A stretch of 64,000 nucleotides of DNA. Source: Hippasteria phrygiana (lineage: Eukaryota; Echinodermata; Asteroidea; Valvatida; Goniasteridae). This document shows, in pieces, positions 1-10,575 of the stretch. Made by a program: the position numbers and the translations under genes. A model generated the notes under the pieces. That model was not told where the DNA came from. It was given only the letters and a program-made list of their open reading frames with translations, and ran no database searches. The number at the start of each line of letters is the position of its first letter. Positions within the stretch are counted from its first letter, which is position 1. Location: positions 1,054,001-1,118,000 of the forward strand of contig JAZGUH010000361.1 in the NCBI GenBank assembly GCA_037893225.1. Direction: 5' to 3'.

Positions 1-199
1 TGCACCGTCACAACTTACGCATTGGTAGGACATGGATTTACGATAAGAAATTACGGGGAGGTGACTTAAATAGTTAGGATAGTCATACGCGCCAGTATGT
101 CGGGTTGAAATAGAGTATGTTGTTTTGGTTTCATTATGCAAATATTGAAAACCATACATCTGCATGTTTTAACACCATTTGCAGTGTTAGTCCGGGGCA

Positions 200-228
200 T
201 GCCCCCCCCCCCCCCCCCCCGGGGGGGG
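200..228. repeat. Poly-C/poly-G run
   Basis: An uninterrupted C run turning directly into G. One of many long G or C homopolymers in the window (others at about 7132-7150, 9140-9179, 9327-9353, 15588-15603, 16751-16773, 19031-19055, 25031-25059, 28556-28570, 32339-32363, 39197-39215). Confidence 0.9.
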
Positions 229-1328
229 TGAATAAACGCAAAGAAATTGAACCATTTTGGATTTTTGTTGTTGCTATTATGAGGGCCAAATCGACATAAA
301 AGTTTTTGGATAAATAAGCATTATTTATTTCAAACTGAACATTTGAGGAGCATGAATGATCTAGCATCACACTAGACACGTTTTCGCAATTCGAAAACAC
401 GAAATTCGTGTTGAAAACGATTAGCAAATAAGTTATCAAGAAATCCTTCAGAGAATCGGTAGCTGAGGGAAAAGAACAACCAGACAGCAGTTTTACAAAC
501 CGTTATGGAGACTAGGATTCACTTATTTAGATTTCGTCCAAAAGCTTTACTTGTTTCTCCTAAAATATTACAACAATTATAGCAATGAATACGAGCTGAA
601 AGAACACACAAGTAGGGTCAAACAAAGTTAAGGTTTTGAATCAAAGCATCTTCACATTTGGAAATGTTTAAGAAACAACACGACGCAACCATGGAATTAC
701 TCAGTCTTAAGGAAAAGGTCCAAGCGGCAAAGCTGCGTTACATAAATATAAAGATCAATATAAATTGAGAAATGTCGGTCACCACAGCTTTGTTGATAAT
801 GATGATGATGATGACAATGAATTGATATACATGCATTTGTAAAGAATCAGTAATTATCCGAAAAACATAATTGAATGTAAAAATGCTGGGTATCGGTTGC
901 TATCTGATTTCGGAAATGTGACTTGCGTCTGTCCCCATACAGTTATACACTAGTACGATGTCATACGACGTGTCGTAAGATACGCTTTTTAGGACCAGCC
1001 TAAGAGCTTTTTGGTGCAACCGCAGTTACGACATGTCTTTATAGGGCGGTCCTAAATTCCTTATCTTACGACAAACATGTAGGACATGTTTGGTGCAACC
1101 GGGCCCTGGTGTGGGGGGATCAAAATGCATTGATAAAACGTCACCAAAGACACCTTTGTTTTGCAAACGGAGTTCTCACTATTAAATTTACGAAGATCAC
1201 CTGTAAAGGGACGTCGGATCTAAATCTGAAAGCATATGTACACCTCGCATCGTCAGTTTCATGACATGCTTCAGTTAAAATTGTAAATGGCCCCTATCTT
1301 TTCACAGCAGACAAATCTCGGGGTTGAT
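229..1328. other. Gene-free stretch
   Basis: No convincing coding frame. A small inverted-repeat unit lies at about 969-1103: gtcgtaagata and its inverse tatcttacgac, with ttggtgcaaccg occurring twice. A short (gat)n run is at about 797-813. Confidence 0.5.
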
Positions 1329-1576
1329 GCGCCAACCCCGCGCCAACCCCGCGCCAACCCCGCGCCAACCCCGCGCCAACCCCGCGCCAACCCCGCGCCA
1401 ACCCCGCGCCAACCCCGCGCCAACCCCGCGCCAACCCCGCGCCAACCCCGCGCCAACCCCGCGCCAACCCCGCGCCAACCCCGCGCCAACCCCGCGCCAA
1501 CCCCGCGCCAACCCCGCGCCAACCCCGCGCCAACCCCGCGCCAACCCCGCGCCAACCCCGCGCCAACCCCGCGCCA
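1329..1576. repeat. 11-bp minisatellite (about 22 copies of GCCAACCCCGC)
   Basis: Nearly uniform tandem array. Because 11 is not a multiple of 3, each reading frame cycles through the same 11-residue repeat on either strand (PRQPRANPAPT on +, ARGWRGVGAGL on -), so the long apparent frames here are artefacts. Confidence 0.97.
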
Positions 1577-2470
1577 TTTTAACAAAAGACCGACTCCCCA
1601 AGACATGACAGATTTTCTCCTCTTGTCCTCGAACGTATTATACTGTATACATGTACATTTTTTACAGTGTTGAAGTCGCCCATAACAACACAGACGCCAC
1701 TTCAGGTAAAAAGTATATAAAGAAAATATGACGGGCACAAAAAAGAAGAAGCGAGAAGTGTCGCAGATTCTCCTGAAGGAGAACAGATCGTAGGAAAACA
1801 TGCCTGGTGCGACGGGTTCCACAAAGATGTTACGTGTGAAAAGCTGTTTGCGTAGCCCTTATTTCTACACCTGGGGATTGCTAGAGTGTGTGGAGGTGTG
1901 TGTTTAAGCCGATTCTCCCGCTCAAATATCACAACAGGGGAACCGAGGATAAGACACCAAAACAACATCTAAATAAATGCTGATTTGAAACAGAATCAAA
2001 CCAACTGCAGTCCGCCCTTAGAAAGTAATACATAGTGTGTGGATTTTTGAGTTCAATCATTGGGAATTTTCTATTGGTTTTTGCCAATAAAGGCAATTAC
2101 TACTATCATTGTTTTATACAATTCAATTCAGTAACAACATTTATTTCCATACTTTCCGGAAAAAAATATCAAGCAAACAAAACCAAAGCATTAAGCATTA
2201 TATCAAAAAAATAGGTTTAAAATAACAGCGGAGGGTAAAAATGTGGAGCTGTTTCTAGCGTACATCTTTGTAGAGACAAGCCCGTACACGTCACAGACAG
2301 CAGTTTACGAAAAACAAACGGACATTAACTGAAAAAACGGTACAGATAACAACGACATGACGGCACAAGCTGCAGCAAGACAGATACCCTTTAATAAAAT
2401 TAAATAAGAAAAATGACGCACCAGTTTAGCTCAGGCCAGAAAGCTTACATTGTGAGAGGAGCGCTCTTTT
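1577..2470. other. Gene-free stretch
   Basis: No coding frame of note. The part around 2130-2240 (acaacatttatttccat...) resembles the sequence near 18205 and may be a LINE 3' UTR relic. Confidence 0.4.
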
Positions 2471-2473
2471 GTA

Positions 2474-3411
2474 CACTCTTAAAACAACTTAGTTAAAATA
2501 TTGACTAGCTTTCCTAGTTACTGAAAACTGACTCGGAATTGAGTCAAGCATCTGAAGTTTCACGTTGACCGATAGTTGCTTTGACTAGATTCCTATTTAC
2601 TTCGTCGAAGATCGACGGTTCTACTCACTGCGTATTTTACGTCACGCGGCGGACGGGTTTCAAACATTTCTCAAAGGGGCGAGATCACATCGCGCATGTC
2701 GCGATCGCGCGTCGACTTCTGAGAATAGGCTAAATGTCGTTTTTGTCTACTTCAAATTAATAGAATTCTATAAGTGTTTGGTTTTAAACAAAAACATTCT
2801 AGTGCTCTAATTTTGCCATTTTGAAAAGCAGAAGTTATGCTGCTTGTTTCAGAAAAGTGTTAATGTACGAATGGTGTTTATGTAGACCATTTCAAATGAT
2901 AACTATGACTTAAAAGTAACATGAAAATAGTTGCTGAAGGATTGTATACTGCTGTTTGATGTTGGGATATTTGGCCTGATGCTATTGGAAAAGGTGGTCA
3001 AATTTATACCGATTAAAAGACAGTGCTATGGTTCACATTGCTTTGAGTATTAAATAAAGGGTGAATTGAAAACAGTCATGCCAATGTCTTGTTTTGTTGT
3101 TTGTTTCAAGGTTGATAAAAATGACAACGGATTTTGTCATACAAACTGGGAAAAGTAGTAGGATTTGACTCCAATTCTGGTTGACTGAAAATGAACAAAA
3201 TCACAACGGATTTAGTCATACAAACTAGGAAAACTAGTAGGATTTGACTCCAATTCCAGTTATTTATATGACAATTTTTTCTAGTCAATAATACTGACTC
3301 GAAAAATCTAGTCAGATTGACTGATTTTCAGTCGCACCCAGCTGACCCTGAATATCTAGTCAAATTAAACTGGTTTCTAGTCAAATCTGACTGATGTTTT
3401 TTTTTAGAGTG
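2474..3411. mobile_element. TA-flanked inverted-repeat element with GACTAG repeats
   Basis: Ends CACTCTTAAAA and, reversed, CACTCTAAAAAAAA, with TA on both sides. The interior near the ends is rich in tgactag / ctagtca. A 75-80-base direct duplication occurs at about 3112-3270 (acaacggattt-gtcatacaaact). No recognisable protein. Confidence 0.62.
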
Positions 3412-4170
3412 TATGAGTACTTAAAACGGCCCACAGACGCTTTAAATTATATAATTTTTATAAAATTTAGACGCTTCACGTGCAATATGAAAATCAACAC
3501 GGACCCTGTGGCTACAACTTAAGGAATCATGATTTATTATCGAAAACCACTTACAATTTATGAGCAACAATCTGGATCTGTCACTGCAGGACGTTACAAC
3601 ATCAATTGACCACAACGATGACGGCGGGAGGAATCGGCCGAGGTGGTCTGCGGCTCGGACGGGAGTCGACCCACGTCCCCTCTCGCCGAAGTTCCGCTCC
3701 TGAATTCGGGATGCAGGTGTCGGAGAGAGATCGGCTGCTGGTATTTTGAAGGCTTTGCTCCTGCAGCCAACTCAGACGGATTATTGGAATAATGCCGTGG
3801 AACATGAGCTCGTCTTTTATCCTCGCTGAAGGGAAAACAACCTCAGTCACACTCTGCGCCAAACTCATGAATATATAAAGTAATTTGCCTAGGAATAACA
3901 TTTCAGTTGTCCAAGCTTGGCCATGAGCGGTTACATAGTATTTACCCGGCAAAATGCGTTCTGTATCCCCCCCCCCTTTTTTTTTTAACTGTCGTATCTC
4001 TTGTGTTGAAGCGTGCGTCAGGACTTAAGACTGCAATAATGCTTATACCTTATTGCGCCTGCGTGAAAGTAATTTATCCAACGAACGTAATTAATCCTGC
4101 ATGGTGAACGTGTTAACTCAGGTAGCTAGGCGAACGTAAAACATTCACAATACTATTAGCCTTTTTTATT

Positions 4171-4273
4171 ATGGCGGACACAATAGGAGGGCGCTATTTG
4201 ATTTGGGCAAACCTTTTGTGCAATACAAAAGGTTTACCCAAATCGAATAGCGCCCTGCTATTGTGTCCGCCAT
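4171..4273. repeat. Near-perfect 103-bp inverted repeat
   Basis: atggcggacacaataggagg to its inverse at 4273, with a short loop around gcaata (4220-4226). Only scattered mismatches between arms. Confidence 0.8.
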
Positions 4274-4701
4274 ATCTCAAAAAAAGTTAATACAGGCGGC
4301 GATTTTAATTGTTTTTGTAGTCCAGAATTGCCAGAGTGTTTCTGTGTTCTGTGTACTGCCTCGATCGGGAGTCAAAAATAGGGTCGGTCCGAAATGGGAA
4401 CCAAAGACATAGAAAGGGCGCCCCAAGATTAGTGGAGGCAACTTATACATACAATCTGCGTGTAGCATGAATGCAAAGAAGTTAAAGAACTAACTGCACT
4501 CCTATAGAAAAAGAGATACCCAGCACGATATGGGGGAAAGGGTACCCCCCCCCCCCCCTTTGTCCCTATACCCTAAGCACACTCCAGACTATTGTTACCC
4601 ATCCCCCTATATTTCTGAAAATAATTCCGGAGATTCCGGGAACACAATGGCCAACACAAAAGAGGGGTCCCTTTTCCCCCCATATCGTGCTTTATATGGA
4701 A

Positions 4702-4941
4702 AAAGACGCTTCTGTTATGAAGCAAGCTCATCATTACATCCACTGCCGGAGTCTTTCAAGAAGCTCAAAGCAACGACGCCTTCCGATTGCCGGCTCATTT
4801 CCGTATCTGCGCCGGTTTACTCAAGACGGGAGGGATTGTGTGCATTGCTTTGCGTCTGGGGGAATGTCCTCAGATCGTTGACACCGATTTCATTGTTACA
4901 CCAGAAAGCATGCAAGCTGTCTCACAAGCACCTCACGCAAG
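4702..4941 (+). other. Coding-like stretch ending at a strong splice donor (unidentified)
   Basis: One + frame is open from about 4719 to 5026. Up to 4941 it has well-mixed codons (...FRICAGLLKTGGIVCIALRL...) and ends at CGCAAG|GTACGT, a strong donor. No family was recognised and no partner exons were found, so it may be an exon of a broken gene or a chance frame. Confidence 0.25.
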
Positions 4942-5175
4942 GTACGTATGCAAAGCTGGCCGTTGCGCGCTGTACGAACAACTGTCGCCATCACCTGCCA
5001 TATTATCACTCGAAGAACATCCTTAAATCATTGCTGCCTTGATTAGCGCCTGTTTTTGTCACGCGTGTACTACTAGTTTCACGTACGTTCGCGCATCGTG
5101 TGGAGTGGAAAGATGGCAGACGGTGTCGTCAACTTGAACCATCAATGATCTATCCAGATTTGTATACATGGAGAT

Positions 5176-5532
5176 CAGCGGCGTAGCCAGGGCTCTCTTC
5201 GTGAGTTTGTATATGCCGGCAATCGTAGACCTAGGACAAAATAATTCGGGCGTAGACAAAGGGGTCCACGTTTGACCGAACGTCCCCGTTTGAAAATCGT
5301 GTACAAAACCAATGGGAGGCCTTCCGAAAAAGTTAAAAGTACAAACAAAAGAGGGACAATAGGAGGTCCCCGATTGCACCCGTTTGTGTGTGTGTGTGGG
5401 AGGAAGTGGTGGGGCTGGATGTTACAGTGGGAGGCACTCACAGTATTTTTCTTAATAATACTATTATTTTCTGCTTTTGCGAAATTTACAGTGGAGGGGA
5501 GATGGGGGCCCCTTAGCTTAGCTACGCCACTG
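5176..5532. mobile_element. hAT-type miniature element, CAGTGGCGTAGC family (copy 1)
   Basis: Ends CAGCGGCGTAGCCAGGGC and, from the right, CAGTGGCGTAGCTAAGC. The flanking 8-mers atggagat (5168-5175) and attgagat (5533-5540) differ at one base, as for an old hAT target duplication. No protein is coded. Confidence 0.75.
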
Positions 5533-5540
5533 ATTGAGAT

Positions 5541-6625
5541 CAGTTGATATTACGGGCTTATACATTTCTGGAATTATAATAATTCTTTCTGAATGGCGTG
5601 GGGCATGGCCGGCCCATATGGGTGCGATTATTTTTTATTCGGTCGAGGAAGGCCGGCCCACGTAATTGTATGATATGCGTTGCGTTTGGATGTACCAGCG
5701 TGTACAGGCTATTGAAAGCGTCGCGCCACTGAAGAACTGTAGCAATCTGGCCATCTTGCAAAATCCTGCCTGGCAGAATTTAAAATAGACGTATCTAAAA
5801 ACAGAAGTAAACGTAGCAGTTCAAAAGGCAACCTCCTACCTTTTCGAGAAAAAAAATCTGAGACTGAACGTGCTTTATTTTACCTAAATGTGTGCTCTAT
5901 TGCGTTCGTGTTTTTGCCTTTTAATTTCGAAATCGCGCATATGCTGAAGTGCGTCACGAGCATTCTATTTATCCTTGGGATATTTTGACGTGTCAGCCAT
6001 TGTATGGAAAATACGAAAAGGATGGAAAATATTAAAAGCAGATATATGTTGTTCGAAACATGTTGCCATACGAAAGCTCTGCCTTCTCACAAAATCAGAT
6101 GAGCATGACCAGTCTACGTTTACCTCCGATGCAGTTACCTTGGTAACCAACGAGCAAACTTTGCAATAACAAAATCCGAAATGTCACGGGATAAAAATAC
6201 CGAGAACTCATCGTAATTTGAATATGGCGCGGCTCGGCATTTGAAAGTACAAGGTAGAAACTAATTACACCGGGACGCCCAAGCAGTCAAATGAATATAA
6301 ATGCAAAATGGCACCACTCGGAAATAACATTGGACAAGGGGTCTCATTCAAATACAGCGCCTCACTAATTATGTTTTATGGAATCTTTACAAGGACTATT
6401 GTTAAAATTATGACCAAATTGTTTAAAATGACGGACGCGCAATAAAAGTTAATAAATGTTAATACCCTGTTTGTTTGGGAGGCAAATTATGAGAGTCCAG
6501 GGAATTTCAGATAATTATCCAAATTTCCAGTAACAAATTTGTTTGGTAATTTCTGAAGCCAATTCAAACGCTTAGGTATAAAGCAGTTCGGTCATGCACC
6601 CTTATGCACTGTAGAAAGTGCACGC
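5541..6625. other. Gene-free stretch
   Basis: No recognisable gene. ggccggccca occurs twice, at about 5608 and 5652. The rest is unremarkable AT-rich DNA. Confidence 0.4.
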
Positions 6626-6640
6626 CATGCGCATAAGTGG

Positions 6641-6862
6641 TGTGAGACGAAATTTGGGGTGCTGCGTAGCACTATATCAAGTGAGATGAACTGAAAAAAT
6701 AATAAATAGTGCTCACCAAATTAGTGGCGGGTGCCGAATTTTCGGACCTGGTGTCCTTCTTCGGGGCGTGTGTTGCAACACACGCCCCGAAGAAGGACAC
6801 CAGGTCCGAAAATTCGGCACCCGCCACTAATTTGGTGAGCACTATTTATTATTTTTTCAGTT
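6641..6862. mobile_element. Insertion ending in a perfect 180-bp palindrome, flanked by a 15-bp direct repeat
   Basis: catgcgcataagtgg occurs at 6626-6640 and 6863-6877. Most of the inserted 222 bp is a spacer-free perfect palindrome (6686-6865, centre between 6775 and 6776, two arms of 90). The outermost bases of the right arm overlap the direct repeat. No protein. Confidence 0.75.
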
Positions 6863-7259
6863 CATGCGCATAAGTGGACCGTGTTGAAGCACATAAGCTG
6901 CTTTTGGGCAAGTTGAAGTGTTGATTTCACTGTTGCATCATGCGCATGATGTACAGCACATGAGATCGACAGTCAAAGAACCTTATAGTTACCCAAGTGT
7001 TCACGTTTTGGGGACAAAACGTGCTAAAGTTGAGGTGGTTGAGGTAGTTACAAGAGACCCACGGGCATCGCTAGGGGGTGTGGTGGTGTTGTGTGTGGGT
7101 GGGCAGGGGCGGATTCAGGAATGTTTGCAGCGGGGGGGGGGGGGGGGGGGAGGGGTTCTGAAATTTGCCCAGGAAAGTGACTCCCAAAATGGGGGGGGGG
7201 GGGGGCTGTGTACCGTGCATGTTTTGAAAAATTCGTATATTTCTTTCATATTCATAATT

Positions 7260-7560
7260 ACCACCGTCCTGGGCACACTTTCTGTTCCAATTATTCATTT
7301 AAAAGGCACCGTTTTCAAGAATGTCGGGATATATGAATTTTTCATAATTCACGTGCCGCACACTTTTTTTCAAAGATGGTATTTCACACGAAACTGCAAA
7401 TACCGCATTTCCAGATATTCTTGAAATATAGAAGAAAAATGTGATATTTTTAAAAAACATGTGGGGTACACTTTTTCTCAAAGACGGCATTTCACACGAA
7501 ACTGCAAATACCGCATTTCCAGATATTCTTGAAAACGGTGCCTCTTTAAACGGCTAATTG
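7260..7560. repeat. Imperfect direct/inverted duplication
   Basis: ggtatttcacacgaaactgc plus aaataccgcatttccagata occurs at about 7378 and again at about 7487. caccgttttcaagaat at about 7307 is inverted at about 7527. Related gtacacttt-ttc blocks follow at about 7445 and 7663. Confidence 0.7.
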
Positions 7561-7924
7561 GAACAGAACCCTTTCTTGGAATAAACCCTTGCTGAAATTA
7601 AGTGTAGCCAGAGGGTAATCGTTGGAAATATAGACAAAATATGAATTTTTCAAAATATGCGCGGTACACTTTCTTTAACACTGCAGAGGCTATTGGTCTA
7701 AACCGAGAGAAATCGGTATCGAGAAACTGGAGAAATCTTTAAAAGGGGCCCTCTCGAAATGAGCAATTAATTTAGACAAAAACCCATAAAACAATGCTAA
7801 AAATATGATGTATCGCTTTGGTGATATCTATTCTAAAATTTGATGCAAAATTTGTTTTGAACATTTTTTGACATTTCGTTGCATGAATCTGGCGAGTTTT
7901 CAATATGCGGCTGCCCTGATCGGC

Positions 7925-8080
7925 CGAATCGCGGGCCCTATTGCGAATCGCGGGGAGAAAATCGCGGGGTGAATCGCGGGGTGAATCGCCGGGTGAATCG
8001 CCGGGTGAATCGCCGGGTGAATCGCGGGGTGAATCGCGTGGTGAATCGCGGGCTAAATCGCGCCGGGCTTTATCGCGGAC
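7925..8080. repeat. Short tandem array, about 12-bp unit (GGGTGAATCGCC type)
   Basis: Variants of gggtgaatcgcc/gggg repeat from about 7960 to 8050, with looser copies on both sides (gggagaaaatcgc, ggctaaatcgcg). Any coding frame through it is repeat-driven. Confidence 0.85.
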
Positions 8081-8284
8081 CGAAGCGGGCTATAGCTTCC
8101 GACAGGTCGCCATGCAAAGACTTGCCTAACGTCTTGGGCCAAAACTACCTCCGAATCAAAGAAAGGTTCAGGTGTAGTTCGGTACTCGGCAAAACCCGGG
8201 CCGAACACTGTCAAAAAGATCGAATGTTTATTAAATTCGGAGCAAATGAGATGTCGAATGAAATTCAAAACCTGCGGCTGTTTT

Positions 8285-8640
8285 ATGTCGGGAAAATACA
8301 TTCGATTGGTGAGGACGTGTTAGGTTTGTTATTTCATTAGGTTTTGGGAAATGCATTCGAATCGCAAAAACATGTTAGGTTTGTGAAATTGTATTCGGTT
8401 TTGGAAAATGCATTCGAGTTACAAAAACACGTTAGGTTTGTAGAATTTCATTCGGTTTTGGGAAATGCATTTGAATCGCAAACATGTTAGGTTTGTGAAA
8501 TTTCATTCGGTGTTGGAAAATGCATTCGAGTTACAAAAACACGTTAGGTTTGTAAAATTTCATTGGGCTTTGGAAAAGCATTCGAATCATAAGGATGTTC
8601 GGTCTGTAAAATTTCATTGGGTTTTGAATAATGCATTCGG
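8285..8640. repeat. Tandem array with about 61-bp unit, alternating two variants
   Basis: About six copies of ttcattcggttttggaaaatg followed by cattcga-t and acatgttaggtttgt. Successive copies alternate between aatcgcaaaaacatg and agttacaaaaacacg types, so the higher-order unit is about 122 bp. Confidence 0.82.
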
Positions 8641-9125
8641 TCGGTAAAAAAACAAGTTCGATTTTCAAAATAACATTCCGTTTAAAAAGAAATATGTTCC
8701 AATCTTTTTGACTTTAATTCTGCTTCGCAGTCTGTCCCACAATATGGCTACTTATTGTTGTTTCTATGGCGACATGGCTATTCGATACGGCCTACAGTTA
8801 TAGGCCTCGCCACCAGTCCAATGTTCCTAAATTTGCTACAACGTGGAGGCCGAGAAACAGTAGAGGAAAAAATAAATTGAAATGATCTCCACAAGGAATT
8901 TCTAACGAGGAGGATGTCGCCATCACAAGGAATTCTGTGCACGCAAGTCCATGGGGAAGTACAAGAAAGAACAAGCCATGTCGTTAACTGTAGTTGACAA
9001 TAGGACTAAACGTTGGCCGAACGCTGGCTTGTCGACCACGTTTATGAAACCTCGTGCTGGTTAACAATTACGACATTACTCTACTAAACTGGTACGAGTG
9101 ATGTAGGGACCAGTGACACTATAGT

Positions 9126-9322
9126 CAGTGGCGTAGCCAAGGGGGGGGGGGGGGGGGGGGGGGAGGGGGGGGGGGGGGGCAACTGCCCCCCTGTGGGAAC
9201 TCTTGCCCCCTCTTGCTCCCCCTCATATGGAAAATTGGGATATGCGTTACTAAAGCGAATTTGCGTTACTATATATGCGATACTATAGCGAATGTCCCCC
9301 CTTGAAAATAGCCATGCCCCCC

Positions 9323-9355
<33 letters not shown>

Positions 9356-9380
9356 TAGGAAGAGCCTGGCTACGCCACCG
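9126..9380. mobile_element. hAT-type miniature element, CAGTGGCGTAGC family (copy 2)
   Basis: Ends CAGTGGCGTAGCCAAGG and, from the right, CGGTGGCGTAGCCAGGC. The 8-bp target duplication actatagt is perfect (9118-9125, 9381-9388). Long G and C runs lie just inside the two ends (9140-9179, 9327-9353), making the whole 255 bp a potential fold-back. Confidence 0.85.
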
Positions 9381-10187
9381 ACTATAGTTCGACTATATCG
9401 TTCGCAATTGGATATTACTGCGCAGGATCAAGGTAAGTCACGCACTGATTTACCAATATTCTTTATCAAACCTATACTCATGGATGTAAATTTAGACGTG
9501 GGTGTTTGTGCTTATGCGTATGCCCCACATATCCCCCCCCCCCCCCCTTACAAAAAGAGACTTGTCGCCAGGCCTATATTAAACGCTTCTAATAAGATAT
9601 AGACCTACGTGCTTTTGACGTGTATCACCCTAAAATAATAAATTTTTCAGGGTGATAAACCCTAAAACACGGACACATCACTTTACATTTTTAACTATAC
9701 AATTCCTGTCTTTTATCATATCAATCTACCTTAATCAGCCTGATCAAGCAGTGTTGTTCTTAATATTTGTCTTATTTTTAAGCAAAAAAAAATCCCCCAC
9801 GAACTTGACTGACAATCGTTATAGCCAACTAGTCTTTCCCACACTCTTCTCAGAAATGTGAAACTCGTAATGTGTATGAACGCCGGGCTGCGTGGAGCTC
9901 GGAGAGGCAATTAGATCCGATGCGTTTGCCGTCCCGCGCCCACAAGCGCGATGTTTCGTGTTTGACTTGAGAGGACCGGAGTTTCATTACACGCCAGGAC
10001 AAACGAGTGGAACATGGAATGTGGATGTTCCGAATCCGATGTGTGTGTCTGAAGATATGATAGGTTTGCACATAGAGCAAAAAGCACTCCTTGCTGTATC
10101 GTTTGAACTATGCGGACCACTCGTGAATCCAATCTTAACCGAGGCGAGACAAATACTATATCCGCACGTTTGTTTTGATCGTTATTA

Positions 10188-10538
10188 GCCCGTTCTCACT
10201 TAAACGATTTTTTGTACAACTGCGGTGCGACTAAAAAATCGTACAGCCTTGCGATTTCCGTACGAATTTCCCTGTTTCTTTACCGCGCAGTCTCACTTGT
10301 ACAACTGCCGTGCGACTGCTGTTCAACTCTCGTGCGACTTTTCCTCCCGAAACATCCGATACCGGTTCAAGTTCCGTGCGACTGCCGTACAACCTGTACG
10401 AGTCCCACGCAAGTGCTGTGCGACCTGTGCGCATGCGGTACAACCGCCGTACAACCAATCAGAGCGCCGTGCGACCGCCGTACAAGCGCCGTTCGATCCG
10501 CGCGAATCGCATAAAAGCAGGGCCTTTTGGCGTCGATC

Positions 10539-10575
<37 letters not shown>

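Noticed and set aside
1271..1822. Overlapping long frames rich in PRQPRANPAPT or ARGWRGVGAGL repeats on both strands
   Set aside because: They are generated by an 11-bp tandem repeat with no stop in most frames; there is no independent evidence of coding.
9892..10188. 98-codon + frame starting MELGEAIRSDAFAV
   Set aside because: No family recognised, overlaps an opposite frame of similar length, and ends at the inverted-repeat element boundary; insufficient evidence for a gene.
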